DNA of 64,000 nucleotides from NCBI GenBank assembly GCA_020698575.1, contig CM036242.1:16907124-16971123 (forward strand), written 5' to 3'. The DNA comes from Bostrychus sinensis. Its lineage: Eukaryota; Chordata; Actinopteri; Gobiiformes; Eleotridae. The translations under genes were made by a program, and so were the position numbers. Under the pieces are notes generated by a model. It was not told the origin of the DNA, did no database searches, and was given only the letters and a program-made list of their open reading frames with translations. This document shows, piece after piece, positions 1-59,720 of the stretch. Every line of letters starts with the position of its first letter. Positions within the stretch are counted from its first letter, which is position 1.

Positions 1-544
1 ACATTAGACAGTATATGCATATGTTGTAAGCAGCACTGAAGACCATGACCTTTGCAGTAAAACAGAAGCAGGGGATTCTGGTGAATCTAAACTCAGTGAA
101 AACTGAATAAGCTTAGAAAGGAAGAAATAGCATTACTTCTGCCAATTCACATATAAAATAAGGACAATTATTGCTGCGGGCTGTGGATGCTGCAGCAGAA
201 AAAAAATGCAATATGGTAGCTAAAACTTATTTTCTTTGTAGAAAAGCATGAGAACAAAAGTGTATTATATCTGTGTTGCTTTCTAATGTTACTCTGTTTC
301 AGTTCTGTGGAATAACATGTTGGACAGGAAAATTCTGCCAGCACTTTCTAATACTGTCATGCAATCCACAACTTTAAATTTTTAACACAGCAACATTTAA
401 TAAATCAAGCCTACTATTCTTGTTTTGTTAATACTCCTGACAGTGAAACAAACATATGTAGTTACCACAATGATCTGCTTAGTGAACTACAAATGAGCTG
501 TTTTTTGCATGTTCTGCCTGTTGTTGAAATAACTCCTGTCTTAC
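1..544 (-). other. akap13 intron (partial), no features seen
   Basis: AT-rich sequence beyond the last exon in the window. I see no exon on the minus strand with usable phase (2 nt needed to complete the codon) and no repeat I recognise. Confidence 0.6.
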
Positions 545-47449
<46,905 letters not shown>

Positions 47450-47460
47450 GTCCCTGGACA

Positions 47461-49436
47461 CTGTACAAACAAACAACAAAACACAAGTCAGTAACTGTCA
47501 GAGCCTGTACAAATAAAATACAATAAGAATACTTTATTTTCATTAGTACATGGCTTAAAGTGCTACAAGAAACATAGTTTGTGGTTTTACTGCTCTATTT
47601 TAACCAGGGCTGGTTTTGATCCGGGCTTGGCGTGAGATTTTTTTTTCTGTTCACCTCGCACGCACATGATCCACTGTAGGTCCAGTTTATCCATCCAATG
47701 CTGGAGCGCGATAGACCCATGTCCCCCTGTCCCACACTACACACTACCACAGGCCTAACCAGAGCCTGGGACACCTCTGAAGCCCGCCTGTCTTTAGTTT
47801 GTTTAGGTTTAGCGTTGGCCGTTTAAACATAACAAACCTGGGACGCTCTGCTCGCTGCAGTGTGCCGCTGAATCACATGACAGCACGGCGACACAGAGCG
47901 GGGCAGAGAGAGAGGTGGGTCAGAGCATGAAGTGAGTGAAGAGGTAGCTACTCCTGATGTGCTGAGTGAAAATAAGTCGCCTCAAACATGAGAACTCGTT
48001 CACATTCGCGTTGACATTTAGGTCTAATTCTCATCCAATAATAGAACTTTTTTCAGCATGAGAAATGCGAGGTGTGGCGTGTGAGAGAGGTGAAATGCGT
48101 GTGTCTCATGGTGAATGCGTGAGACTTGAGAGCCCTGATTTTAACCTTAGCCCACTAGCACAGTCCAGAGCTAGTGTTGTGCTTGTTAGCACTTGCACAA
48201 CCAAACAGCTTGAAAACAAAAATTTTAAATATAGTCACTCCAGATTGCCAATGCATAAACTTAAAATGTGTCACATTTTACTGGCCATTTGTAAGCTGTC
48301 CAAATGCAATGTAAAGTGTCCAAAATATCTCTGTACTCTGATCCTTTCTGTGTAACATAATAGTGTTTTGCATCCTCAGTCCAGTACAGTATATCAGTTA
48401 TAGCATCAACAGAACATAGTTGTCGACACAGTGACGGTTAAGCTTTGCCCTGGCAGCCATCCCAGCACTCTCTGGGAGGTTAACAGCAGTGCACGAGGAG
48501 CCTATAGGCAGACCAAACACTACATCCCACATGGGGAAACTCAGAAAACGAACAATTTATGTCCATACGTGTGCACTAGCTGACCTTTGTGAGGACAGTT
48601 TCAGACTAAATAAACAAAATCTTTAACCAAAAAAACACGACTTCTAGCCTCTTCTACATGGGCTAGTGCCACTAGATCAGTTAGCAGGATTTAGCAGCTC
48701 ATGTTCACGTTTGATTCCCTTACTCCCAGTCTGGGACACAGCCCTCAAAGCTTTTTTCTGGGCACAAGGTCAGAGGCAGCAGGTGTGTAATTACATCCAA
48801 ACAAACCTATTACAGCCACAGACTTGAGGACAAATGGGATGGAAACCTTTGTGTTGAACTTTCTTGAAGAGACATTGGCCTGCTTACATTTATCAATGAT
48901 TTCCGGGGAATGCTCGGCTTTGAGAGAGAGAGTGTATTCTCCTTCTCCGTTATTTGGGAAGACAATTTTCTTTTGTTTGCTGTTCCCTGGCTCTAAAACA
49001 AGTCCTTGCTGCCGGCCTCAGCGGTCAGCAGTGCATTAATCACACGGAGCCCACAGCGGGGGAGGCAGCGACTAAAGGCCAGGACCTAATGAGTTCAGCA
49101 GAGAACACCAGAAGAGTCAATGTTGGACTCGACAGAGCACTGGAGCGAGCAAAGGCCAATTCGCTTTCTGCAGCCCAATCCAAACATTTTTCCACTTTTC
49201 TGCTAAATAAATAGGCTCGAGCTAGAATTAGGCGGATCAGGTAAGGGGATAATCAGTGGCTCTAATAATACTCTGGAGTCTAATCCTCTTCCCCCAATTG
49301 CTGTGGGCCAGAAACCAACTTCTTCACTGCATGCGCTGACTGTAACATAGTGTCCAAAACAGACTAGGACTTTATTTTATTCTTGATAATAATATTTGAA
49401 TGCTACTCTACAACTCACTGACACAAGGAGCCATTG
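47461..49436 (-). other. Region upstream of first coding exon (5' intron)
   Basis: Presumed intron of the akap13 5' UTR. Apart from the hAT MITE, no element is resolved. Confidence 0.5.
47605..48137. mobile_element. hAT MITE just upstream of the first coding exon, perfect 8-bp TSD
   Basis: The left end cagggctggttttgatccgg and the inverse of the right end, cagggctctcaagtctcacg, share a CAGGGCT terminus. Perfect 8-bp direct repeats ATTTTAAC lie at 47597-47604 and 48138-48145. Subterminal sequences rich in tctcacgc / cgtgtgtctcatg motifs and several CpGs are typical of this family. 533 bp, non-coding. The right-end frame 48065-48355 is chance. Confidence 0.88.
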
Positions 49437-49735
49437 CAACAACATATTACCTCCTCAGATGCAAATGTTTACACAATAAAGTCAGTTGCCCAGTGGACAG
49501 AGAAAGCCCCTCCATGCACAAACCAAGAAGAAACTGTACAGTGCCCAGTTTGAATCATCTGAAGAGGTTTTAGTAAAAAAAAATCCAGAATCTAGCAATT
49601 AAAGGACATTTCCAGCAGTAGTAGCTCCCACTGTTTTATACTTTACACCGAGTGGAGAAATCTGAGGATAAATTTGATGTAAAACTGTGAACTCCATTGC
49701 AATCTGTCTAAAATACATTGTGCATTATTTTAAAA
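49437..49735 (+). repeat. Duplicated repeat, copy 1
   Basis: gcaacaacatatta, gatgcaaatg, aagcccctccatgcacaaac, caagaagaaac, cagtttgaa, agaatctagcaatt, ccagcagtagtag, gtaaaactgtgaactccat and caatctgtctaa all recur in the same order at 51755-52285. Family unknown to me. Confidence 0.75.
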
Positions 49736-51754
49736 CACATTCACATTGTGACAGTGGGAAGCAGAAGTATTGTGATTTTCCAAATTTTTTATGGAATTTT
49801 TAAGACACCAGAGTCAATGACAGCTCACTATCATAGACTATAGATATATTCATTTTGCATTGAGTATGAGTTACTAAGCTTTAAACTATTCAGTCTGGTT
49901 GTGTTGCTGCAGTTGTAGAGGTCGCTTTCGTAGTCTCAACATAGAAATGGTCATTGCAAAAGTGTGTGGGACAGAACAGTTTTGTCACCAGTTCAGATGG
50001 CTTTGGCAAGAATATATATTTCCCAAAATTACACAAGGATGTTACTCACACCACAGTTTAATTCAGAGTTTCACAGAATGTGATGTAATACAAATAATAG
50101 ACATCGTCTTTATAAACCAGTACAGCTCTCCCCCAATGTCTAATTATTTTTTTAGCAAACGCTAATTTCTCTAAATGAAGGTCAAATGTTCTGACCAGTA
50201 AGGCAGCAGCAGTTATCAAATGAGTAAACTGAACCACTGACCAGAGCAAACAACCAATCAAGAGTGACTGGCTCAACTAGTTGCCACTTCAGCTTGGGAG
50301 TATCACTGACACATTTTTTTCAGCAACCATTTTGTTTGGTCCTTCAGATTTGCTTCTCCCCATCACTTTGACTTTTTCTTTACGAGTATAACAGGGTTAA
50401 TAAAATGTGATGTATTATATTTGTCTGGTTCACCAAAGATTTGTGCAGTAGATGGCTTCTAAGCAAAAGTAACAATGTGTGACTCCACACATGATCATTC
50501 CCATATTTTGCAACAATCAAGATTATTTTAAAAGAGTTTGAAATAGTCATGTGCTTGCTGCTAAATAATCACAATTACAATATTTACAGTACTTGTTATA
50601 TCATTACTATACAGATTATTATCACCCAGTGCAGACTTTCTAATACAGAAACCTTCAGAAATAACATCTAGCTAACCCTACTGCCTCTCGACACCTGCTT
50701 ATGGAGATTACACAACCCATTAACTCCATCTAAAACTCCAGGGGACAGTCGGGCCTCAGCCAAGCTCCTTAGAGTCTGTATTATGATAAAAACTGCCTTT
50801 GAACTTTTAAAGGGGAATTTTTCTTCCTTCTGCAGCAGAAAGGATACAAAGAAGCAGGGCACGGGCCACACTCAAGTGCCGGACCATCACCAATGTGCCA
50901 ATAAATCAAGAGATAAAAGCCGCTCAATGCTGGGATAGGGGTGCTGATATGCAGAGTTGGGCCTCTGAATGGACCTATTATGGTGTGCTCAGGTCCCCAG
51001 GCTATCAAAAGAGACTATATCAGCCATGTGACGGCAGTTGAATGGAAGGATGAACAGGATTAGCTTCACAACTCATTAATCTGGCCGTCTTCTACACACT
51101 TCGCACTCATCGGCTAAGGATTTCCCAACATGAGCATATAGCAGATGCATGATGCAGTACAATTCCTCTCTTGGGCTTGTAAGTCTTTTCTATAGAAGAC
51201 GTAAACAATGATTAATCCATCTATGGCTGACCTGCTGCCAAAAAAGATTACCATTACAGCCTGGCTGTGCACGGGAGTATTTACTCAGCATGTTGTTGAG
51301 ACAGTCTGACTTGCACATGTTAGTCACACAGTGTGTTTACAAGCAGGTCTAGAAATTGGAATTGTTGCCTTAGTCTGAGGGGCAGTCTAAGTTCTCTTAA
51401 CCTCACTAACACAACTGAATAATGTGATTCCTTGTCGAACAAATGCTGCGTGCTGGCTTATTGGGAGGAAGCTATAAGAGACATTCAGTAGCACTCAGTA
51501 AACAAGCAGAACAACACAAAGTTCAAGGCTTGGAGCCATATGCACACATTTTTAGACCAGCAAATACGCACTGTTGGACACTCTGTGGCTGGCTATTTTG
51601 TTTTTGATTTTTGTCTTTTAAGGTGTAAAATATTGCAATTATGTGCTCACTGCAATTACCCTGAAGAACACACCCAATATGCACCAGAGAAAAAAAACAC
51701 TGATTGCTTCTCTACCATTGTCTAACAGTAAGGGGCTCCCTCTGGATAAATTGT
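49736..51754 (-). other. 5' intron, nothing recognised
   Basis: No exon or repeat with clear ends. Minus-strand frames at 50668-51008 have no recognised similarity. Confidence 0.45.
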
Positions 51755-52285
51755 AACAACATATGTTGCGTCCCCAAATGCAAAAATCCATCCATCCATC
51801 TTCTTCCGCTTTATCCGGAGCCGGGTCGCGGGGGCAGGGGGCAACAGTTTAAGCAGAGATGCCCAGACTTCCCTCTCCACAGACAGTTCCTCTAGCTCTA
51901 CCGGGGGGACCCCAAGGCATTCCCAGGCCAGCTGAGAAATGTAGTCCCTCTAACGTGTCCTAGGTCTTCCGGGGCCTCCTGCAGGTGGGACATGCCCGGA
52001 ACACCTCCCCAGGAAGGCAACCAGGAGGCATCCGGAACAGATGCCCAAGCCACCTCAGCTGACTCCTCTTGATGCGGAGAAAGCCCATTCATACACAAAC
52101 CAAGAAGAAACAACATAGGGTTCAGTTTGAACAGAGCTTTTAGTATATTTTTCTAAAATCTAGCAATTTATTAGCACTTCCAGTAGTAGCAGAGAGATTT
52201 TTCTTCTTGGATTTAATCTGACAATAAATTTTATGTAAAACTGTGGAGTCCATAGCAATCTGTCTAATATCCATTATTTTTCTAG
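51755..52285 (+). repeat. Duplicated repeat, copy 2, split by a LINE tail
   Basis: Matches copy 1 (49437-49735) as gtaacaacatat, aaatgcaaaaat, then after the LINE tail aagcccattcatacacaaac, caagaagaaac, cagtttgaa, aaaatctagcaatt, ccagtagtagcag, gtaaaactgtggagtccat, caatctgtctaa. Same orientation and spacing once the LINE is removed. Confidence 0.75.
51787..52079 (-). mobile_element. 5'-truncated LINE 3' end with GGAT tail
   Basis: On the minus strand it reads towards a terminal gatggatggatggat. The protein frame near the 5' side gives LRWLGHLFRMPPG, LPGEVFRACPT and RRPR, the conserved C-terminal block of a common fish non-LTR retrotransposon (GHLxRMPxxRLPGEVFRACPTGRRPRGRPRTRW). It then meets a stop at RRPRKT, so it is dead. 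About 293 bp. Confidence 0.82.
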
Positions 52286-55200
52286 CTTGTTTTTGATTGT
52301 TTCGGTATCTTACGTTGTAAACTATTAAAATAGATAGTTGTAAGTGTATGATAGTTTTACTTTTTAAGTTAGAAAGAAACACATTTTACTAACTTTGTTG
52401 TGTATTAGTCCTTAAGTTTGGAAGTGTTAACATTGATATTTGTGAATATAGCTATTACTGAGGAAAATAGATGGGTTAAAAACCTTTTGAGATGATTCAC
52501 AGAGCTAATGTGACAGCTAAATGGTGGAAAAAACTATCAGAGGTGACTGAGGCTAGTGATGGCACCAACACAATTTGGTTTTGTTAATGCCACTCCTTCA
52601 GAGACTTCCTGTAAAAACACCTGAGTCCTCCTATCCAAAGGCCACATTTTTTCAAACTACTAAAATGAATGCAGGAGACGCAAAGGGCTATTACCCAGTC
52701 AAAGTCTTAAAGTGGAATGCCAAACAAAGTGATTCTAAGAACAGCGCATTTAAAAGCCGAAGCACCTGACCCAATGTCTTTTACCAAAAGTACCTGCCCA
52801 TTACAGCATAGCACTGCCATTTTAGTCATTTACAAGGCCATTATCGTGCCTCACTTGTGAATAGCTTTCTACTAATCTTATCAAGGATCTGGCATCTGCA
52901 TAGGAAATAAAGTTCAGACTGGCTATATTTAACAGTGACTATCATTGCTCTAGCATTTCACATTTCAATAGAATTTCTTAGGCCATTTTCAAGATAAGCA
53001 TTAACAAACATCTGAACTTACTGCAAATGATGACATTTAGACCACTGCTTAAGAGATCACAGCTGCCAGTGTATGCAAAAATAGCTTAACATTGCATTGT
53101 ATCTTTTTTGTATACAACTTCACTGCAGCATGTCGTGCACGACAAAAGCCGCTCATTAGCCATAAATAAACTTATAGATATAAATGTGGTGCAACAGTTA
53201 CCTGGGACTGCTTCTTCTTATAGTCTAAAGAAAGGCGTACTGAAGGGAATGAACACACAAAGACAAAAGCTGATATAGAGCAGAGGTGTCACCCAACACC
53301 AAACCTGGTCATGACAATAGCAACTGGTGTCAGAGGGTGGAGAAGGAAGTGTGCTCCTCACCTTTGTGGACACAATGATAACAATATGGCACAGCCTAGA
53401 CATGTTTTATTTATTTTTTTATAAGCAGTGGTCAATTTTGCTTAACCATATCAAGAATGTTCAAAAGTGGTCACCTAATGGGTTGCCAGCTTAGAGGGAC
53501 ATCTTTCAGAAGACCTGTTAAACATTATTAGATACATAGTATACATATATACAGAGCAACTAAAGCTCGCCTCAGCAATGTGGGTTTGAGTCAGAAGTCT
53601 GAGGCTACTAATCAAAACTGGGTCAAAACAAGGCTAAACTAGGACTGAATTTATACAGAACCAAAACTAAATCAGAACTTTTTGTTTATTTGTTTGTTTG
53701 TTTGTTTGTTTCAAGGCAAAGATAGAAAAGTAATATAACAAATTGCCAAATGTCTCTCCTACATGATTTCCTGTCAACACTACACTGTCCTGTCTAATAA
53801 AGCCTTAAGGCCAAAAGACTCTTGCTTCTTACGCAACCCTCTAAAACCAAGTAGAAATACTGTGGGATTTACTGCTCTATGAAGCTAAATATGGTTTGAT
53901 GTTTAACCCAGATGTTTGCTTAACCTTTTTCAGAGCAGACCCCCCACCCACCACCCACCCCCATTCCTCAGTAACCACTAGTTACTAAGCAAAGTCTACA
54001 ACACTGAGTTCACCGCCGCGATCACCTCCAGCTGAACATCCCATAGCGAGCAAAGTACACGCAGAGCTCTTGTCTTCCTTTTGCAGTTTATTATCTGCTT
54101 CTCCGGGGCACAGCTAAATTGGTCAAAGCTACGTCACCTCAGAGGAACAACACCGCCACAGTAACTTGGACACAGCATGTTGACAACCATTTAGATAGTC
54201 ACGGCTGTTTGATTTAATCAGACCTCGCTATTGTCTCTGTGGACAGATATGAGGGCCCCGGTGGTGACGCGACCTCACCCCCTCACACAAAAGCGTCTTC
54301 TGTGCGCGATCTGCACACAAACGCTGGCCGACAACAGCGGGCCTGGGGGATGAAAGCTCTCCTCAGTGTTTGGTGACAGTTATTACCCTCTTCACTGAAA
54401 CCAAATACCTGTGGGCCCAGATAGCATTATCTTATTGCGAGGCACACCAAGGGGCCAGCCTGTAATCAGTGCTGAGGCCTTGATCAGCGCTCCGCCCCAG
54501 CTCTGATGCCCACGTCTCCTCTATTTCCATGTCACCAAACCATAGAGGCTCTTTATGGACGTTTTCTCAGTTCAGATGGAGCTTCAGCTGTGTAATGGCT
54601 TTTTCTGTGCCAAATAAATATCACAAAATGATTGCAATATCAGCAAACACAATATCCGTATTGTAAGTAATTATGTACTGCAATGTTATGGTCTTCCATC
54701 TAACAAGAATTTACATGACCTCTGGCACCCCAGGTCAGATTAATCCCATTAGACCAAACATGAAGGGTACATTTGGGATAAAATTCAAACAGTCACACAA
54801 AAAACTGGACGCTCTTTTAAAATGTTTACAGTGAACCATTTTTTTTCTCTGCAAATGTTGGACTCAATGTTGCAAAGTCAGCAGGGAAAAATCTATGCCA
54901 TCAACTTTAAGACAAACCTCTGAAAGGTAACAGCAGTAAAAGTGATGTGGAGTTCACCTTAGCATAGCATAGCACAGCAGCAAAAGACAAGAAAATCAAT
55001 ATGAAATTTCACTGGCAAGTTGCCACAGTAACTCATTCAACCATTTGATTTAGAAAAACTGACACTGAAATGAAGACAAAGGCAAAGCTGGGAATTCTAG
55101 AAAGCATAGAGTTTTGAAAAGAAAGGTTTTAGGTTAATACAGCCTGATGTAATACAATGCGGTAAAGGCAGGCGTTCATTGTTAAGTCTGAAAAATATTG

Positions 55201-55980
55201 CATTCACATTGGACAACACAAAGGCTTTCCTCTCAAACTCTATAATAGCAAGTATACTAGTATATATATATATTGTGAGATTATAAGCACATCCAACAGT
55301 GTTTTATTTACCACACACAAAGAAAGAATGTCAGCTAGTGTGAGTCAGTAAAGTTAAGGCATGTCAAGCTAGTCAATAAGAAACTCTAAATTAGCCATAA
55401 AAATGTACAACACTCTATGTGCTTTCCCCTGAACTACTGACCTCTCTGGGGTCCTTAACCTTTTAAACAATTACTCACAAAATGACACAGCACTGCTCCC
55501 TTGTCTATTTCTCTTTAATTTGTCCAAGCTATCCAAATTTGGGGGAAGTATTCATGTTGCAACTTCCGCCAATGTGAAGCAAAGCCTTCTAAAGAACAAA
55601 TTCAACAAATCAGTCTGTAAATATCTGATAACCTCAAGCCATACAGTGTTATCAGTCCTATCTAATAAAAATTTGCCTAATCAAATAGGCTTAGCTTAAT
55701 TTAACTGTGGATTCACATCATCACGCACGTTGTTATTAAAACCATGAAGCTTATCAGTAAGGCAGCAACACACTGCAGGTGCATCACAGTCAGACTTTGC
55801 CCTAGGGAACATTATCCAAAAGACAAATAGAAAAATAAACTCACATCCAATAAATTACAATATACTAAATAAATCATGTTTGGTTAATTGATTATTCTGT
55901 CCACAACTAAAGCAAATAAAACACTTATTTTTTGTCACAGCTAACTAGGCCCCACATGAAGGCAAAAGAAGAAACCTTAC
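52286..55980 (-). other. 5' intron with microsatellite and SINE tail
   Basis: Contains a (TTTG)n run at 53681-53712, directly followed by a SINE-tail fragment at 53741-53816. A C-rich acccccca-type run sits at 53939-53962. Otherwise nothing recognised. Confidence 0.45.
53741..53816 (+). mobile_element. tRNA-SINE tail fragment
   Basis: aaatgtctctcctacatgat, ttcctgtcaacactacactg and tcctgtctaataaagcctta match the 3' part of the SINE at 57672-57835. The tRNA-related head is missing or unrecognisable. Confidence 0.6.
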
Positions 55981-56110
55981 CCACAGTGAGTTTTCTCCGG
56001 CAGCGGCTCTGGGCAGACTGGTTCAGGTGCACATTAAGTTCATTTTGAGCGTATCAGAAAAGGCAGGTGTGTTTACACTAGGCAGGTATCCTCAGCAGCG
56101 GGCATGTGAG
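55981..56110 (-). promoter_or_regulatory. akap13: Candidate alternative non-coding first exon of akap13
   Basis: On the minus strand, ggagaaaactcactgtgg is followed by gtaagg, a good donor at 55981. About 210 bp upstream is ggctccgccccctcctcc (GC box, about 56192-56209), and ccatatttagctcc (near 56145) could serve as a weak TATA. No good upstream acceptor was chosen, so it may be a first exon. The right edge is arbitrary. Confidence 0.35.
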
Positions 56111-56439
56111 TGCTCAGTGCACTGATTACACGGAGCTAAATATGGCTTTGTGCTAACACAGACAGTAGGCAGATCAAAGGCTGATGTCAGGAGGAGGGGG
56201 CGGAGCCTAGGGCCACACATCAGGTGTCTCATAGAACTGCTTCTTCTTCAGAACACCGCGGTTACACTTAGTATTTTAGATTTTTTAACAGATTTTCTTA
56301 CCAGGGCTGCATATTTTATCATAAATGTATCTGTAACACAATATCCGTATTGCAAGGAACTAATTGTATAGCACTAATATTATGGTCCTATGGTCATAAC
56401 ATTTGTACTTTGCCTTCGCTGACACTGGATTGAGACCTA

Positions 56440-56505
56440 ATAAAATATGTGAATTGTTGAATGTCCCTACTGTGGGATCAATAAAGTTCACCTTATCCAC
56501 AACAA
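56440..56505 (+). repeat. LINE-type 3' tail fragment
   Basis: gtgaattgttgaatgtccct, actgtgggatcaataaagtt and caccttat match the common fish retroposon 3' end 'tccccactgtgggattaataaagt...ttat'. Confidence 0.5.
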
Positions 56506-57671
56506 ATTGACAAAAGAGGTCTTCTTAACAGGGACAAATGTGCTCATTTGACAGTATTTTGGTTTTGAAATTCCTTAAAAGTACATTTGGACCACTGATA
56601 AAAACTGAACATTGACCCTTCTAGAGCAGAAACACCACTGACCTTCTGACAAAATTAAAAATAATGTAACATTTTGTTATCAGCATGAGATCAAATAAAC
56701 ATGTTCAGCTTTACAGAGCAAAATAAAATATTTTATGCAAATGCCATTTTATCATTCAGACAGATTTAGTCCAACAGTGATTGCAAACCAGATTGCAATA
56801 TCTTTCAATCCAACTAGTTTAAGTTTGTGCCCATTTTTTCCCCAGCCCCATGCTTGCAGAATGCCTAACTGAACTTTTCTCACAGCAATATATCTAAACT
56901 TGGAAATATCCGTAAATTTTTGACAGTAATGGTGGATGTTTGCAATGCTACTGGCAAAGCTAACACAAAGTTTGTCCTCAAAAGCCCAGGTAATATAAGG
57001 CACTATACTATAGCACAACATCTGAAAAAACTGCGTCAATGGCCTGTTTTGGAACAACTAGTGCGGCTGTTGTTTGGCGTGCTGTGAGGATTCCAGTGAT
57101 TCCTGACCTAACAAAAACAAAGTCAAGGTTTTATGGTGAATATCAGCAGGGTATTCACCCACGGGCATATAAAAACCTCCCATAAACAGCAAAACATCAA
57201 GAGACGCTACCTGTCAGACTTCCTCTAATGCTTTCATTCTACAGTAAATACAGAGTAATTACAAGGCTGACACTGTGTGCATCCTTGATCATCATTAAAT
57301 TAGGGGGTTTGTGAAGTTGAGAAATTGGCTGGGCTGAGCTTGGAGCCAGCAGAATCCTCATGGCAATTTACAGGCACTCCAAATGGGGGACCAATCCTCT
57401 TTGCATTTGTCTCTTGTACTGGAACTAAATACATATTTCTGGCTAGAACTGCCTCACAAAGCAGGCCTCAGCTGGAAGAGACACAGGCAGTGCTCTAATA
57501 AGCTTTTGTTTAGTGGGAGCCCCTACTGATGGTCTACTGAATAAATAACACAACTGTGCCAGGATGTTTACTTGTATATGAGCCTGTTGGCAGTGTGAGA
57601 AGTCAACTCCAGATCATTAGAATATCACATTTACTTATTGTCATCTTGCTAGAATATCTGCTTACTCAAAC

Positions 57672-57835
57672 ACTGCTCAGTTGGTAGAGCATGCAGCGCA
57701 TATTTAGGGCGACTGCAGCTCAGCTCGGTGTTGAACTCAAACCATTTGCAGAATGTCTGTCCCTCCTCTACTCCTTGATTTACTGTCATCACTCCACTGT
57801 CCTGTCTAATAGCCTAGATAACCCCAAAAAGTTTT
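57672..57835 (+). mobile_element. tRNA-derived SINE, near complete
   Basis: Head ctcagttggtagagcatgca (A-box-like), with ggtgttgaactcaaacc (B-box-like) at 57727-57743. Its tail, ttactgtcatcactccactg and tcctgtctaatagcctagat, is shared with the fragment at 53741. Confidence 0.7.
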
Positions 57836-58040
57836 GAAGGTAAAGTTTACTAAAGTACATCTGAGCAGTTTCTGCATTTTCTTCTGTCCCGAAGCCAGTG
57901 TCCAATCTGTGATCTTCTAATTGCAAGGTGAGCTCACTACCCACTCTGCCATTAAGATAAAAAAAAAACTTTCAAATTTGACTTTTACTCAGTCTAAAAG
58001 ATTTGAGTAAAAGTATCCAGTTACTTTACACCTCTGCCTG
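57831..58040. mobile_element. Composite repeat: aagtA-type element with tRNA-like module, second copy
   Basis: The flanks taaagtttactaaagtacat and gagtaaaagtatccagttac, tttacacctctg match the 'acttaagta...ccacctctg' family. Between them, on the minus strand, are atggcagagtgggtagtgag, ctcaccttgcaattagaaga and tcacagattgg, a tRNA-like module parallel to the one at 18788. Confidence 0.5.
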
Positions 58041-59474
58041 TTAGAAATGGAATCTCCGCCAAGAAGCTTGTGAGAGTGTGGTCACAGTTTTAGTCACGCA
58101 ATATATTTTTTGCATATAAAAGTTAAACATTACCACAAAATGACAGGAAATCCAGCACATTTACAGTCATAGAAATGCACCTATGTTGTCTTTTGGGAGT
58201 GCACACCATCTTGACTTGACTGATTTGAGCAGTTTCTCCAGGAGATGTAGACCACCTAAAGTAAATGACCACCTCTTAAGTCATTATTTTCTTACTTATG
58301 GATAGTAATTATTGATGCTCATACAAAGGCAGAGACAGGCCAAAATGTTTACATGGACACGCTGAAAGGCTATTGGTTACCTGACGTCAGGCTGCCTGGA
58401 TGTGTGCTTGTCACAAAAGCAGTTTAAGGGAGGACAATCACAGGGGTCAGGCCACTGTTGTAAAGGCTGTGCTTTCAACCGTGTCCAGTATTTGTCATCC
58501 ACCTGCCCCGGCAGCAGATAAAGGGCCAATTCTTTGACGGGAAAGCAATAAAACATGTTCCAAATCCTTAAATCCTTTCAGCTCATCTGGCATAGTGTGG
58601 CACAAGACTTTTTCAAAAGGTTTTCTCAAGGTATGGGTCCAAATGAGCAATCTTTAAGAGTAGGCGTCAACTAAGCAGACATGAGTTTAAACCCTACATA
58701 CATTTTAGTTCAAAGAAAACTAACTGTCTAAATGGCGTGTCAAGCATACAGAGTGTGTTTCAGCATGGGAAACCAGTAAGCATTCATGTTTATGTGTCTG
58801 CTCTTTTAAATAAGTTAAAGTGGGTGAGGTCAAGCAAGGGTAAATGAATTAGTAGGCTGCTGTTTAAGGCCTACATGTGATGAGACCCTCCCACTAATAT
58901 AAATGGAAACATGTGGTGTGATCAGCTGATGCTACCAAGCACTGCTGTATCTATTTAACAGCGTCGTTATACTGTTTCAGTGGGTAAGGCCCAAGCATTA
59001 AACTATGACTTAAAATGTAAAAAATGTATTTAGGTCTCATTAGCAAACGTTTTTCCTCTTTGGGGCTAAATCCTTTGTAACTTCCTCCACATGTATTACT
59101 AGCATGTTGCAACATCCCGTCAGCTGTTATATTATTTTAGATTTCGATAATGGCTTTGGCCCTCTTGTATTCTTCACCAGAATGATATAAAGTGGATTAG
59201 ACTACAATCGCTTCTCTTTTGTATCCTGTTACATTTCTATCACACCACATTGTCCTCCCTCGCTCTCGCTGGGTTCACAGAAACATGAGAAGCTCCCACA
59301 CTGGCCCTGCGTTCAATGGGGATGTCATGGCTACCAAGCAACGCGTAAAAAACAGCCCCAATGTGCTATTACACAACTTTTAGTTCAAGTTACGTTTTAA
59401 TGTCACAAGAAAACGCCCATTGTGCGCAACTATACCGTAAATATAGGCCACTCTTGTGCAAAGACTCCACTCAC
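58041..59474. other. Upstream DNA, nothing recognised
   Basis: No exon, RNA gene or definable repeat seen between the repeat cluster and the CpG-rich segment. Confidence 0.45.
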
Positions 59475-59481
59475 CTCTTAC

Positions 59482-59720
59482 CTCTAGCGAGAGCAGATGA
59501 CGCTCAGCATGAAGTAGCGGCTTTTGGATACATAATAATAATAATCCTTCCGATGCTTGGGCTTGGTAGGCTTCGCAGTCCTTGTACAAACTTCTGTTAC
59601 GGGTAGGCGCGCGTGATGTATGACCGTCCGGGTGATTTTCTGTTCCGTCCCAACTCTTCCCCTAGAGACACAGAAGACTGGCAGCACTTTCTTACAGTTG
59701 TTAGTGTTTCCCAGGACAAC
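59482..59720 (-). promoter_or_regulatory. akap13: Candidate main first (non-coding) exon of akap13
   Basis: On the minus strand, a CpG-bearing transcript region ends ctcgctagag/gtaaga at 59482, with a second donor seven bases on (gtgagt after 59475). It contains about 15 CpGs in 240 bp, against near absence around it. The 67-codon frame at 59484-59687 ends in TAG at the donor and is probably not coding. The 5' edge is estimated. Confidence 0.45.

Noticed and set aside
57672..57760. True tRNA gene
   Set aside because: It has A- and B-box-like words but cannot form a clean cloverleaf, and its tail is shared with another SINE copy.
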